Source: Deinococcus rubellus | GTDB lineage: Bacteria > Deinococcota > Deinococci > Deinococcales > Deinococcaceae | Assembly (NCBI RefSeq): GCF_025244745.1 | Contig: NZ_CP104213.1 | Span: 2,072,001-2,136,000 of the forward strand | Reading direction: 5' to 3' | Length of the DNA stretch: 64,000 nt | Shown: positions 16,455-24,546 of the stretch, piece after piece | Numbering within the stretch: position 1 is the first letter of the stretch | Layout of the letters: each line of letters starts with the position of its first letter | Notes under the pieces: generated by a model | The model's database searches: none | The model's input: only the letters and a program-made list of their open reading frames with translations | Told to the model about the DNA's origin: nothing | Position numbers and translations under genes: made by a program

Positions 16455-16638
16455 GGTTCTCCAAAGGGGACGTTCTCAAAAAGGAACGGGCCAGGAGGCA
16501 GGGAACGCCGTAAAATGAAAGCAGGGCGCAGACGACGCGGTGCGGCCTGCCGAAAAAGTCGGTGGCCTTCACCGCCCAGCATCCTAATCCTCGCCGCCGC
16601 CGCCGCGCAAGCTGCGGCAACGAGCAGTGGAGCCGCCC

Positions 16639-17385
16639 TCAACTGCCTTTGGGCAGGTACTCCCCGATGCGGTGGGCCACCTTGCTGGCCGACATGCTGT
16701 TGAGCCACACCCGCCCCGGCCCCGAGAGGCGGGCAAAAAACAGCGCCTCGCCGGAGAAGATGATGTTGCGAAGCCCCTTCATCATCTGCACGTCGAAGGT
16801 CACACTCTGCTCGAACATGGCGACGTGGCCGGGTTCGACCAGCAGCGTTTCGCCCGCGTTGAGGTGGTATTCGATGGCGTCTCCGTCGAGTTCGGCGAAG
16901 GCCATGCCGGGGCCGGTCACGCTCTGCAGCACGAAGCCGTCGCCGCCGACCAGCCCGGCTCCGAAACGGCGGGTAAAGGTCACAGCCAGCGTCACACCCG
17001 CTTCCGCCGCCAGAAAAGCGTGCTTGTGCATGATGATGCTCTCGCCCGCGCCCAAGTCGAGCGGCACGATCTTGCCGGGGAAGTCGGTGGCAAAGGCGAT
17101 CTGGCCCTCGCTGCGGGTGGCGAAATTGACCAGAAAAAGCGTCCCGCCGCCCACCATCCGGGCCAAGCCGGAGAGCAGCCCGCCGCCCCCACCACCGCTG
17201 TTCATGCCGGTATTCATCTCGACGGTGGCACTCATCCACGACATCCCACCCGCGTCGCTGAACATCCCGTGCCGGGTGTCGATATCCACGATCAGGGTCG
17301 GCTGGACAGTGCCGAAAATCCGGTAGTTCATGCCGCTCTTGGCTTCGCCGTCGATCTCCGCCGGATTGGGCAGGTCAGGAATCAT
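16639..17385 (-). CDS. AIM24/TIGR00266-family protein
   Basis: 248-aa protein of the TIGR00266/AIM24 family (double-stranded beta-helix fold, function unknown). Features are the N-terminal YRIFGTVQPTLIVDID, GMSWMSATVEMNTGM, a glycine run (residues 55-60 region), GGTLFLVNFA and the C-terminal VWLNSMSASKVAHRIGEYLP. Family members normally begin near MNYRI (17331), but a TAAACT box ends 5 bp before the ATG at 17385, favouring that start. About 184 bp separate it from the NYN gene downstream; that gap shows nothing else clear. Confidence 0.85.
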   Translation of the reverse strand: MIPDLPNPAEIDGEAKSGMNYRIFGTVQPTLIVDIDTRHGMFSDAGGMSWMSATVEMNTGMNSGGGGGGLLSGLARMVGGGTLFLVNFATRSEGQIAFATDFPGKIVPLDLGAGESIIMHKHAFLAAEAGVTLAVTFTRRFGAGLVGGDGFVLQSVTGPGMAFAELDGDAIEYHLNAGETLLVEPGHVAMFEQSVTFDVQMMKGLRNIIFSGEALFFARLSGPGRVWLNSMSASKVAHRIGEYLPKGS

Positions 17386-17396
17386 AACCCAGTTTA
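17383..17396 (-). promoter_or_regulatory. Candidate leaderless promoter of the AIM24-family gene
   Basis: TAAACT (17396-17391, minus strand), then GGGTT and ATG. It decides the 17385 start over the internal 17331 ATG. Confidence 0.5.
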
Positions 17397-17473
17397 CATT
17401 CTGGAGGTAAAGGCATGATGAAGCAGCAGGGGCGGGCGGCAAGTTGCCCCGGCCCCGTGCCTTGTCTGGAGGC

Positions 17474-18322
17474 TTATTGCCTGCTGAACACCCACTGCTC
17501 GCCGCCCGCTCCGGTCAACGTCAGGGTTGCGCCCTGCACAGTGGCAGCGGCTCCAGCAGTCAGCAGTGGCGTGAGATTGGCAAACTGCGGCGGGCAGGCG
17601 ATTTTAGTGGACATCACCGGCCCGGCGAACGTCAGGCGACCACTGGAGGTGTTGGCCTTGGCACTGAACTGGTTGCAGCCGTCGAAGCCGCTGATCTCGA
17701 TGCCGCGCAGGGTAAACTGGGTGGCGCGGGTGTCGGGCGAGAGGCTCAGCCCGGCAGGTACGCCGGTCAGCAGCCAGGTGCCGTCGTACTTGCTGCGAAT
17801 GCCCACAGTTGCCACCTCGCCGGTGCCCACATTCTGCCCGAAGGTCAAGCGGTCGGCACTGCCAGAAAACAGGGTCAGGGTCTGGTTGCCGGGCGTGCCG
17901 ATGATCTCGAAGCGGTTGACCCGGCGCAGCAGCTTGAGGTACTGGGCTTCCAGGCCGTCCTGATAATCGGGGCAGGCGCGCAGGGTGGACGCCAGATTGC
18001 CGAAGCGCAGCACGTTCTGGCGGGCCACATAGGAGCCGCCGAAGTTGTTGCAGCCGCTCGACCCCGTCACCCGCTTGCCGTCGAAGCTGAGGGTCGGGCG
18101 CTGGGCAGCGCTGCCGGGCCGGGTCGTCTGGCCGTTCTCGGTGAGCGATACCAGGCTGTAGCCGCCAATCGGCACGCTGTTGTCGGGCGCGGCAGTGGTG
18201 GGCGGCGTGAAGGTGCCGGGCTGGGTCACCGGCGTGGCCGTCTGGGCCAGACTGGATGACAGCGGGCTGGACGTACCGAGGGCCAGGGCCAGCAGGGGCA
18301 GCAGCAAACGTGAACGGGTCAT
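17474..18322 (-). CDS. Exported protein with two META (HslJ-like) domains
   Basis: 282 aa with an N-terminal signal peptide (MTRSRLLLPLLALALGTSSPLSSSLAQT, probable cleavage after the Ala-Gln region). Two copies of the META fold follow, each with the hallmark Cys-Asn pair: SGCNNFGGSY (about residue 90) and DGCNQFSAKA (about residue 215), and each with a second Cys (RACPDYQ, KIACPPQF) that may form a disulfide. META/HslJ proteins are periplasmic or surface proteins linked to heat-shock or antibiotic tolerance; the role here is unknown. The upstream region shares a striking motif with the subtilase gene at 39500. Confidence 0.87.
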   Translation of the reverse strand: MTRSRLLLPLLALALGTSSPLSSSLAQTATPVTQPGTFTPPTTAAPDNSVPIGGYSLVSLTENGQTTRPGSAAQRPTLSFDGKRVTGSSGCNNFGGSYVARQNVLRFGNLASTLRACPDYQDGLEAQYLKLLRRVNRFEIIGTPGNQTLTLFSGSADRLTFGQNVGTGEVATVGIRSKYDGTWLLTGVPAGLSLSPDTRATQFTLRGIEISGFDGCNQFSAKANTSSGRLTFAGPVMSTKIACPPQFANLTPLLTAGAAATVQGATLTLTGAGGEQWVFSRQ

Positions 18323-18355
18323 AAGGTCAGTCTGACGAATGCAGGTGACGGGCGG
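18320..18355 (-). promoter_or_regulatory. Promoter motif shared with the subtilase gene
   Basis: Plus-strand layout TCAGTCTGA (18327-18335), 10 unmatched bases, TGACGGGCGG (18346-18355). Read on the minus strand, CAGACT ends 6 bases before the META-gene ATG and could be a variant -10 box. The same words with the same 10-bp spacing occur at 39504-39532. Confidence 0.55.
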
Positions 18356-18385
18356 ATGACCGGGGCGCTTGGGCAGTCCTCATCA

Positions 18386-18523
18386 AGCGCCGCCGCTGAC
18401 CTGGGCGGGGAAGATTCAGAGCATCCGCCCAAAGCCCACCGTCTGCCCGTCCGTGACACTCAGGGGAGACGAATCCGGCAGGCTGACGCTCAGCTCTCCC
18501 CCGCCCAGGTCAGCGGCGGCGCT
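18386..18523. repeat. 25-bp perfect inverted repeat straddling a gene end
   Basis: 18386-18410 is the exact reverse complement of 18499-18523 (core CCGCTGACCTGGGCGGGG), with 88 bp between. One arm is inside the coding end of the 18416-19051 gene, the other just after its stop. Confidence 0.75.
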
Positions 18524-19051
18524 CAGCAGCGGCGCGTCCACCGCCTCATCGAGGGTGCCCCACAGATGCGCTCCGCACGGCTGCCACAACAGCGCGCCCA
18601 CCGGCTCACTGCCCGCATAAGCCAGCAGGAGTACGGCGTCGGGCAAGCCTTCCAGGCGGGCAGCCAGGTGCCGGGCGATCGGCGCGGCCCACTCGGCCTG
18701 CCCGTAGGCCTCGGCCAGCACATCCGCCCAGCGCGGCAGGTGCAGGCGCGAGGTCTGCTCGACTTGAATGGCACTCGGCCCAGCTGCTGCTCGCCATGCG
18801 CCCACCCGCAACGTGCCTGCGTCGCCCGCCGACCCAAGGCGCACCCGCAGCGGCGGCAGGTCGTGTTGCTCGGCCCAGTCGCGGGCGGCTGCCATCACGC
18901 TTTCGTCCGCGTCTTCAGATAGATAGGCCGCGTTCGCGCCCAGCAGGTTGGTGCCGGGGGCCAGCAGCGATTCGCCGCCTGCCCAGCCGTGCGAGAAGGT
19001 GCAGAGCGGACGGTAATAGTCGAGCAGGTTCTGGACGGCAGACGGCAACAT
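18416..19051 (-). CDS. Protein of unknown function, possibly GNAT-related
   Basis: 211 aa, no family recognised with certainty. It begins MLPSAVQNLLDYYRP and has two alternating alpha/beta halves; the second contains LLLAYAGSEPVGALLWQPCGAHLWGTLDEAVDAPLL, which is reminiscent of an acetyltransferase core, but no acetyl-CoA loop is evident. The open frame reaches 19090, but TAGACT ends 8 bp before the ATG at 19051, so that start is preferred. Its last third contains one arm of a perfect 25-bp inverted repeat whose other arm lies just beyond the stop. Confidence 0.6.
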   Translation of the reverse strand: MLPSAVQNLLDYYRPLCTFSHGWAGGESLLAPGTNLLGANAAYLSEDADESVMAAARDWAEQHDLPPLRVRLGSAGDAGTLRVGAWRAAAGPSAIQVEQTSRLHLPRWADVLAEAYGQAEWAAPIARHLAARLEGLPDAVLLLAYAGSEPVGALLWQPCGAHLWGTLDEAVDAPLLSAAADLGGGELSVSLPDSSPLSVTDGQTVGFGRML

Positions 19052-19065
19052 GACTTGGCAGTCTA
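19049..19065 (-). promoter_or_regulatory. Candidate near-leaderless promoter
   Basis: TAGACT (19065-19060, minus strand), 8 bases, then ATG of the unknown-function gene. Confidence 0.45.
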
Positions 19066-19080
19066 ACTGGCCCAAAGCTG

Positions 19081-19110
19081 AAGGGCCCAAGGACTCATCC
19101 CTGGACCCTT
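19081..19110 (-). terminator. Possible terminator after murA
   Basis: On the minus strand AAGGGTCCA and TTGGGCCCTT pair (with one wobble) around an 11-base loop, shortly after the murA stop. No strong T-run. Confidence 0.35.
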
Positions 19111-19131
19111 CGGCCTCCGCTCAAACCCGCT

Positions 19132-20424
19132 TCAGTCCATGGCGCTGGCGAGGGTCAGTTCCGACTGGGTGGCCTGCGCCCCCAGGCCGCGCAGGCGCTC
19201 GGCGAAGCGCTCGTAACCCCGGTTGATGTACTGCATCCCGTCAATGATGGTTTCACCCTCGGCGGCCAGCGCGGCGACCACCAGCGCGCCCCCGGCACGG
19301 ATGTCGGCGGCCTTGACGGGTGCGCCGTGCATGTGCCCGTGCCCACCCTGAATGATCTGGGTGTGCTCACTGACGGTAATCTGCGCGCCCATGCGCTTGA
19401 GTTCGACCACATGGGTCAGGCGGTCAGGGTAGATCTTGTCCACCATCACGCTGGTGCCGGGCACCGTCGCCAGTAAGGCGCTCATCTGCGGCTGCACATC
19501 GGTGGGAAAGCCTGGAAATTCCAGGGCGGTGACGTTGGTGGCGCGCAGCACAGCGCGGGTGGCGTCCACCGTCATGATGTCGTCGGACTCGGTGATATAC
19601 ACGCCCATCTCCATGAGCTTCATGCTGACGGCCCGCAGGTGGGCGGGGCGCACGCCGGTCAGGGTGATGTTGCTGCGGGTGGCGGCGGCGGCCAGCATGA
19701 TGGTTCCGGCCTCGATGCGGTCAGGAATGATGGTGTACTCGCCGCCGCGCAGCGACCCGACGCCCTGCACCGTGATGAGGTTGGTGCCCGCCCCGCGAAT
19801 GTCGGCCCCCAGCGAGTTGAGGAAATTGATCATGTCCACGACGTCGGTGTCGATGCTGGCGTTTTCCAGCGTCACCTGGCCGCTGCCCAGCGTGGCCGCC
19901 AGAATGGCATTCTGGGTCGCGCCCACCGTCAGCATCTCGAAGATGTACGAGCCGCCAAGCGGGCGGGGGCGCTGCGCCGTGAAGTTGCCGCCCTCCTCGT
20001 TCATGGCCACGCCCAGCGCCTGAAACGCCTTGACATGCTGGTCGACGGGGCGGTAGCCGAAGGCGCAGCCGCCGGGCATGCTGACGGTGGCTTCCCCGGC
20101 GCGGGCGATCAGGGACCCCATCACGATGAAGCTGGCGCGCATCTTGCTGACCAGAGCGTAGGGCGCGGTGGTATTGAGAATTTCCGGGGTGTGCAGGGTC
20201 ACGCTGTTCGGCCCGACCCAGGCGTGCTGCGCGCCGAGGTGGCCCACGATGTCCAGAATGGTGTAGATGTCGGACAGACGCGGAATCCCGTGCAGGGTCA
20301 CCGGCTCCCGGCTCAGCAGCGCCGCCACGATAATCGGCAGCGCGGCGTTCTTGCTGGGTTGAACCGCGAATTCGCCGCTGAGGGAGCGGCCACCGGTGAT
20401 ATGCAGGGGAGTGACTTGCAGCAT
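19132..20424 (-). CDS. murA: UDP-N-acetylglucosamine 1-carboxyvinyltransferase
   Basis: First committed enzyme of peptidoglycan synthesis, transferring enolpyruvate from PEP to UDP-GlcNAc. 430 aa. The N-terminal SGEFAVQPSKNAALPI contains the conserved Lys-Asn of EPT enzymes; the catalytic cysteine is Cys120 in MPGGCAFGYRPVDQH (the usual motif is PGGC-x-IG-x-RPVD), so fosfomycin sensitivity is expected from the sequence. GFPTDVQPQMSALL and the C-terminal GYERFAERLRGLGA are also diagnostic. A single gene with a long leader (about 140 nt) from a candidate promoter at 20568-20597. Confidence 0.96.
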   Translation of the reverse strand: MLQVTPLHITGGRSLSGEFAVQPSKNAALPIIVAALLSREPVTLHGIPRLSDIYTILDIVGHLGAQHAWVGPNSVTLHTPEILNTTAPYALVSKMRASFIVMGSLIARAGEATVSMPGGCAFGYRPVDQHVKAFQALGVAMNEEGGNFTAQRPRPLGGSYIFEMLTVGATQNAILAATLGSGQVTLENASIDTDVVDMINFLNSLGADIRGAGTNLITVQGVGSLRGGEYTIIPDRIEAGTIMLAAAATRSNITLTGVRPAHLRAVSMKLMEMGVYITESDDIMTVDATRAVLRATNVTALEFPGFPTDVQPQMSALLATVPGTSVMVDKIYPDRLTHVVELKRMGAQITVSEHTQIIQGGHGHMHGAPVKAADIRAGGALVVAALAAEGETIIDGMQYINRGYERFAERLRGLGAQATQSELTLASAMD

Positions 20425-20567
20425 GAAGTGTCCTTTTTAAACGGCCCGCAGAGGCCGGAGTTGAAGCGGAGGGAGGCGAGCAGAGCGGGGAAAAGAGGAA
20501 GGCAACACCCGGATCAGCGAGAAATCAGTTCGAAGCAATCCTTACCGGCACGTTTTCTCTGTTGCAT

Positions 20568-20597
20568 CTTACACACCTTACTCACGGTGAGTCTAGT
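20568..20597 (-). promoter_or_regulatory. Candidate murA promoter
   Basis: Minus strand TAGACT (20597-20592), 18-bp spacer, TAAGAT (20573-20568). The -35 overlaps one copy of a GTCTAGTAC direct repeat. Confidence 0.45.
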
Positions 20598-20619
20598 ACT
20601 GATATGAAAAGTCTAGTAC
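20591..20619. repeat. Tandem GTCTAGTAC sites, operator-like
   Basis: GTCTAGTAC at 20591-20599 and 20611-20619, exactly 20 bp (about two helical turns) apart, in the divergent gap between murA and the cyclic-di-GMP gene. Confidence 0.5.
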
Positions 20620-20697
20620 GGTTCGGCGTATCCGGGGCCAGACGTGACAGACAACCCCACCAGTCCACACGATCAGAAGGCTGTGAGACACCGGGTT

Positions 20698-20714
20698 TAT
20701 ACTGAGCGCCAGTG
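20698..20714 (+). promoter_or_regulatory. Candidate near-leaderless promoter of the GGDEF-EAL gene
   Basis: TATACT (20698-20703), 8 bases, then the GTG start at 20712. Confidence 0.5.
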
Positions 20715-23519
20715 AAGCCGTCGCCCGACCTCCAGCCATCGCCCAGCACTCCGCCGCCGCCTGCGCCTCCGGCGGACAGCGGCGGGCCTCAGGAACGGGC
20801 ACTCGTATTTCTCGGCAGGATCAGGGAAACGCTGGCCCGAACTTCAGCGCTGCCGGAGCTGTTTCACGACATTACGGCGGCCATTCAGCAGGTCTTCGGA
20901 TATCCGCTGGTCAGCCTCCTGCTGATCGAGAACGGCCAGATCAAGCCGCAGGTCAGCTTCGGGTATGCGGGCGAGGGCCGCTACAGTACGGGGGGAATGA
21001 CCTACCCACTCGACTTCGGGATTCTCGGCCGGGTGGCCCGCAGCGGCGAGGCGGCGCTGGTCAGCGACGTGGGCCAGGACCCGGACTATCAGGTGTACCG
21101 GCAAGGCGTCGTCAGTCAGCTCTGCTTGCCTCTGCACGACGACGGGCGGGTGGGAGGACTTCTCAATATTGAAACCACCGCCGTCATGCTGGACGAAGAA
21201 GACCTGCGTCTGATGCAGATTCTCTGCCAGCACCTCGACAGCGCCCTTGGGCGGGTCAGGCTGGACGCCGAAGCGGCTGCCACCCACGCGCGAGACCAGC
21301 AGCTCTACGCCGAGATCGCCCGGCAAGCCCGCGAACTGGCGCTGCTCCACCAGGTCCGCAATACCCTGAGCCGCGACGTGGCGATTGACGACATCATCAG
21401 GTCGGTCAATGCGGCCATCGTCCAGGCGTTCGGCTACACCCAGGTCAGCGTCTATTTGCTCGACAGGCCCTACGGCGGGCCGCCGTTCACCGAGCAGATC
21501 AGCAGGGCCGAGGCAGACACTGAAGCCTGCCTGGTCCTGCAACACCAGATCGGCTACCGAGAGGTGCTTGACCGGGTACCCACCTCGCAGGGCGTCATGG
21601 GCCGGGTCGTCCGCAGCGGCCAGGCCGAGCTGATCGCGGACGTGCAGCTGGAGAGCGCTTTCGTGGGAGCCATCGAGAACATCACCAGCGAGGTAACGGT
21701 GCCGCTGCGCGTCCAGGGCCAGGTGGTCGGCACGCTGAATGTGGAGAGTGTGGACGGCATGGGGCTGCTGGCGCGTGACCTGGAACTGATGACCGAGGTG
21801 GCCGCGCAACTGGGGCAGGCGCTGGAGCGTGCCCAGCTTCTCGAAACCGCCCGCCTGAGCGAGGCGCGCTACCGCCTGCTGGCCGAGAGCATGACCGATC
21901 TGGTGTGCCTGCACGCCCCGGACGGACAGGTGACCTACGTCAGTCCCTCGGTGACGGCGCTGCTGGGCTACGCACCGGCAGCGATGCTGGGGACGTTTCC
22001 GCGCGACCTCGTTCACCCGGACGACCGGGTCAAGCTGGAAAGTACCCTGCGGCGCTGGCAGCGGCCCGACCAGCAGGAGCGCTTCCGGCTGCGGCTGCGC
22101 CACCTTGGAGGCCAGTGGCTGTGGTTCGAGACCAGCAGCGCCCCGGTTCCCTCCGGCCAGGGCCACTGGCAATCCACGTCCCGCGACATCGGCGAGCGCT
22201 GGCTGATCGAGCAGCGCCTGGCCTTCGAGGCCCAGCACGATCCATTGACCGGTCTGGCCAACCGCAGCCTCTTCGAGCGCCGGTTGCAAGACTGCTTGGA
22301 CCGGGCGCAGCGCCGGGGACCGTCCGCCTACGCCGTGCTCTTTCTCGACGTGGACCGCTTCAAGATCATCAACGACAGCCTGGGCCACCGGGTCGGCGAT
22401 CAGCTTCTGATCGAGCTGGCCAGGCGACTGACCGCCAACGTGCCGACAGGAGCGCTGCTGGCCCGCATGGGCGGCGACGAATTCGCGGTGTTGCTGCGCG
22501 GCAGCGCCGCCGAGGCCGAGCAACTGGCCCGGCGACTGATCAAGGCGCTCAACACGCCGCTGGAGGTCGGCACCTATCAGTTGCAGCTGAGTATCAGTAT
22601 CGGCATCGCGCTGGGGCACCCCGACTACGCCGAAACCGGTGACGTGCTGCGCGACGCCGACCTGGGCATGTACGAGAGTAAGCACCGCCAGAAGACGCGG
22701 GCGAGTTCGGCCTACCGGGTCTTTGACCGCAGCCTGCACGAGCGTGCCCTGCGGCGGCTGCACATCGAGTCCGAACTGCGACTGGCCCTGGAGAAGCGCC
22801 AGTTGCAACTCTTCTATCAGCCGGTGGTGCGGCTCTCAGACAGGAAGTTGCTGGGCTTCGAGGCGCTGGCCAGATGGTTTCACCCGGAGCTGGGCGAGAT
22901 CAAGCCGGGCGAGTTTCTGAGCGTGGCCGAGGAGACCGGGCTGATCTGGCCGCTGGGCCAGTGGGTGCTGGAAACCGCCTGCACCCAGCTCAGCGAGTGG
23001 CAGCGCCTCCAGCCCGGCAGCGCCGTCAGCCTCAACGTCAACCTCTCGCCGCCGCAGTTTCAGCAGACCGATCTGGTCCGGCAGGTGCGTCGGGCCATCC
23101 ACAAGAGTGGCGCTCAGGCAAGCGGCCTCAATCTGGAGATCACCGAGGGAGCCATGTTGCAGAGCAGCGCTGCCCAGACCATCTCGGCGCTGCGCGAGCT
23201 GGGCGTGGGCGTACAGGTCGACGATTTCGGCACCGGCTACTCGTCACTGGCCTCGCTGCACCGCTTCGATCTGACGGCCCTGAAGATTGACCGCCACTTC
23301 GTGGACAACCTGGGCCGCGCCCAGAGCAACCACAGCGTCGTGCAGGCGATTCTGGCGCTGGCCGAGGCGCTCAAACTCACGGTCATCGCCGAGGGTGTGG
23401 AAACCGAGCGCCAGCGCCTCAGCTTGCTGGCGCTGGGGTGCTCGGTGGGCCAGGGCTTTCTGTTCGCCCCGGCGCTGAGGCCAGCCGAGGCCACCCAGCG
23501 GTGGCAACAGGGGATTTGA
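20712..23519 (+). CDS. GAF-GAF-PAS-GGDEF-EAL cyclic-di-GMP signalling protein
   Basis: 935-aa soluble protein. Order of domains: GAF (about 25-170), a short helical linker, GAF (about 190-345), PAS (about 385-500, DLVCLHAPDGQVTYVSPSVTALLGYAPA), GGDEF (about 510-680) with an intact MGGDEFAVLL active site, and EAL (about 690-930) with GFEALARW, NLEITEGAM, DDFGTGYSSL and KIDRHFVDNL all present. Both catalytic domains look competent, so synthesis and hydrolysis of c-di-GMP are possible and the balance is presumably set by ligand or light binding in the GAF/PAS modules. No GAF cysteine typical of phytochromes was noted. Starts with GTG; divergent from murA. Confidence 0.94.
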   Translation: MKPSPDLQPSPSTPPPPAPPADSGGPQERALVFLGRIRETLARTSALPELFHDITAAIQQVFGYPLVSLLLIENGQIKPQVSFGYAGEGRYSTGGMTYPLDFGILGRVARSGEAALVSDVGQDPDYQVYRQGVVSQLCLPLHDDGRVGGLLNIETTAVMLDEEDLRLMQILCQHLDSALGRVRLDAEAAATHARDQQLYAEIARQARELALLHQVRNTLSRDVAIDDIIRSVNAAIVQAFGYTQVSVYLLDRPYGGPPFTEQISRAEADTEACLVLQHQIGYREVLDRVPTSQGVMGRVVRSGQAELIADVQLESAFVGAIENITSEVTVPLRVQGQVVGTLNVESVDGMGLLARDLELMTEVAAQLGQALERAQLLETARLSEARYRLLAESMTDLVCLHAPDGQVTYVSPSVTALLGYAPAAMLGTFPRDLVHPDDRVKLESTLRRWQRPDQQERFRLRLRHLGGQWLWFETSSAPVPSGQGHWQSTSRDIGERWLIEQRLAFEAQHDPLTGLANRSLFERRLQDCLDRAQRRGPSAYAVLFLDVDRFKIINDSLGHRVGDQLLIELARRLTANVPTGALLARMGGDEFAVLLRGSAAEAEQLARRLIKALNTPLEVGTYQLQLSISIGIALGHPDYAETGDVLRDADLGMYESKHRQKTRASSAYRVFDRSLHERALRRLHIESELRLALEKRQLQLFYQPVVRLSDRKLLGFEALARWFHPELGEIKPGEFLSVAEETGLIWPLGQWVLETACTQLSEWQRLQPGSAVSLNVNLSPPQFQQTDLVRQVRRAIHKSGAQASGLNLEITEGAMLQSSAAQTISALRELGVGVQVDDFGTGYSSLASLHRFDLTALKIDRHFVDNLGRAQSNHSVVQAILALAEALKLTVIAEGVETERQRLSLLALGCSVGQGFLFAPALRPAEATQRWQQGI

Positions 23520-23634
23520 ACCCGGCACAGACCAACCAGGGGTGGACCCGTGAAAGTCCGGGGCCAGTGAAACATCGGAGCCGATAAAAAACTGGAGAAC
23601 AGCGCTGGGCTGCCCTCCGGCCTGGTCTGCACGT

Positions 23635-24546
23635 TCAGTCGAGCGGCTTACCCACCGCCCTGGGCGCGCGGCTGCGGCCCGTGAAGATCAGCGCCAGCAC
23701 GGTGATCAGGTACGGCAGGGCCTGCACCAGACTACTGGGCAGCAGATTGCTGCCGCCCAGCTGAATCGAGAGGGCCTGCAAAAACCCGAACAGCAGGGTG
23801 GCCGCCAGCACGCCCAGCGGCTTCCATTGCCCGAAAATCAGGGCGGCCAGGGCGATAAATCCGGCACCCGCGCTGATATTGCGGACATACGCTTCCAGGT
23901 TGCCGATGCTGAGAAAGACCCCTGCCGTTCCGGCCAGCACGCCCGACAGAATGACAGCGCTGTAGCGCATAGCTTTGACGTTGACGCCCATACTCGACGC
24001 CGCGCCGGGATGCTCGCCGCTGGCCCGCAGCCGCAGACCGTAGGGGGTGCGGTAGATGACGTACCAGGTGACGGCCACGGCGATCAGCGAAAAATACACC
24101 GGCGGGCTGAACTTGAGATCGCCCATGCCCCACAGCGGCAGCGGATGGTCCACGGCGGGACTCTCGGTACTGGTGTTGTAAAGGGCGGTCAGCACTACCG
24201 GCGGCACCCCAGTCGCCAGCAGGTTGATGGCGGTGCCGGAAATAACCTGATCGGCGCGGTACTTGATGCTGAGAACGGCGTGAATCCAGGCGATGAAGCC
24301 GCCCACGACCATGCCGCCGAGCCAGCCGACCCACGGCGCGGCGGCTCCCAGGGACGTATCGAATTCCTTGGTGATGATCGCCCCGGCCAACGCGCCGAAG
24401 ATGATCAGGCCCTCCAGCGCGATGTTGACCACCCCGCTGCGCTCGGAATACAGCCCGCCCAGCGCGGTCAGCAGCAGCGGGACGGTGGAGCGGATGAAGA
24501 TTCCGGCAAAGGTCACGCTCAGCAGCGCGGCAAAAAAGGCGCTCAC
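23635..24546 (-). CDS. ABC transporter permease, BMP/nucleoside type (NupQ-like)
   Basis: 303-aa inner-membrane permease of the branched-chain/BMP superfamily, with about eight or nine hydrophobic segments. The family signature is seen in GLYSERSGVVNIALEGLIIFGAL near the N-terminus and LRASGEHPGAASSMGVNVKAMRYSAVILSG in the cytoplasmic loop that contacts the ATPase. It starts inside the last codons of the longer permease (four-base overlap), so both are translated together. Its ATPase partner is at 34430-35983. The substrate (nucleosides) is inferred from family similarity to B. subtilis NupPQ. Confidence 0.87.
   Translation of the reverse strand: MSAFFAALLSVTFAGIFIRSTVPLLLTALGGLYSERSGVVNIALEGLIIFGALAGAIITKEFDTSLGAAAPWVGWLGGMVVGGFIAWIHAVLSIKYRADQVISGTAINLLATGVPPVVLTALYNTSTESPAVDHPLPLWGMGDLKFSPPVYFSLIAVAVTWYVIYRTPYGLRLRASGEHPGAASSMGVNVKAMRYSAVILSGVLAGTAGVFLSIGNLEAYVRNISAGAGFIALAALIFGQWKPLGVLAATLLFGFLQALSIQLGGSNLLPSSLVQALPYLITVLALIFTGRSRAPRAVGKPLD

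Noticed and set aside
20844..22808. Long open frame antisense to the GGDEF-EAL gene
   Set aside because: Shadow of a high-GC gene; composition is His/Gln/Val-rich without domains.
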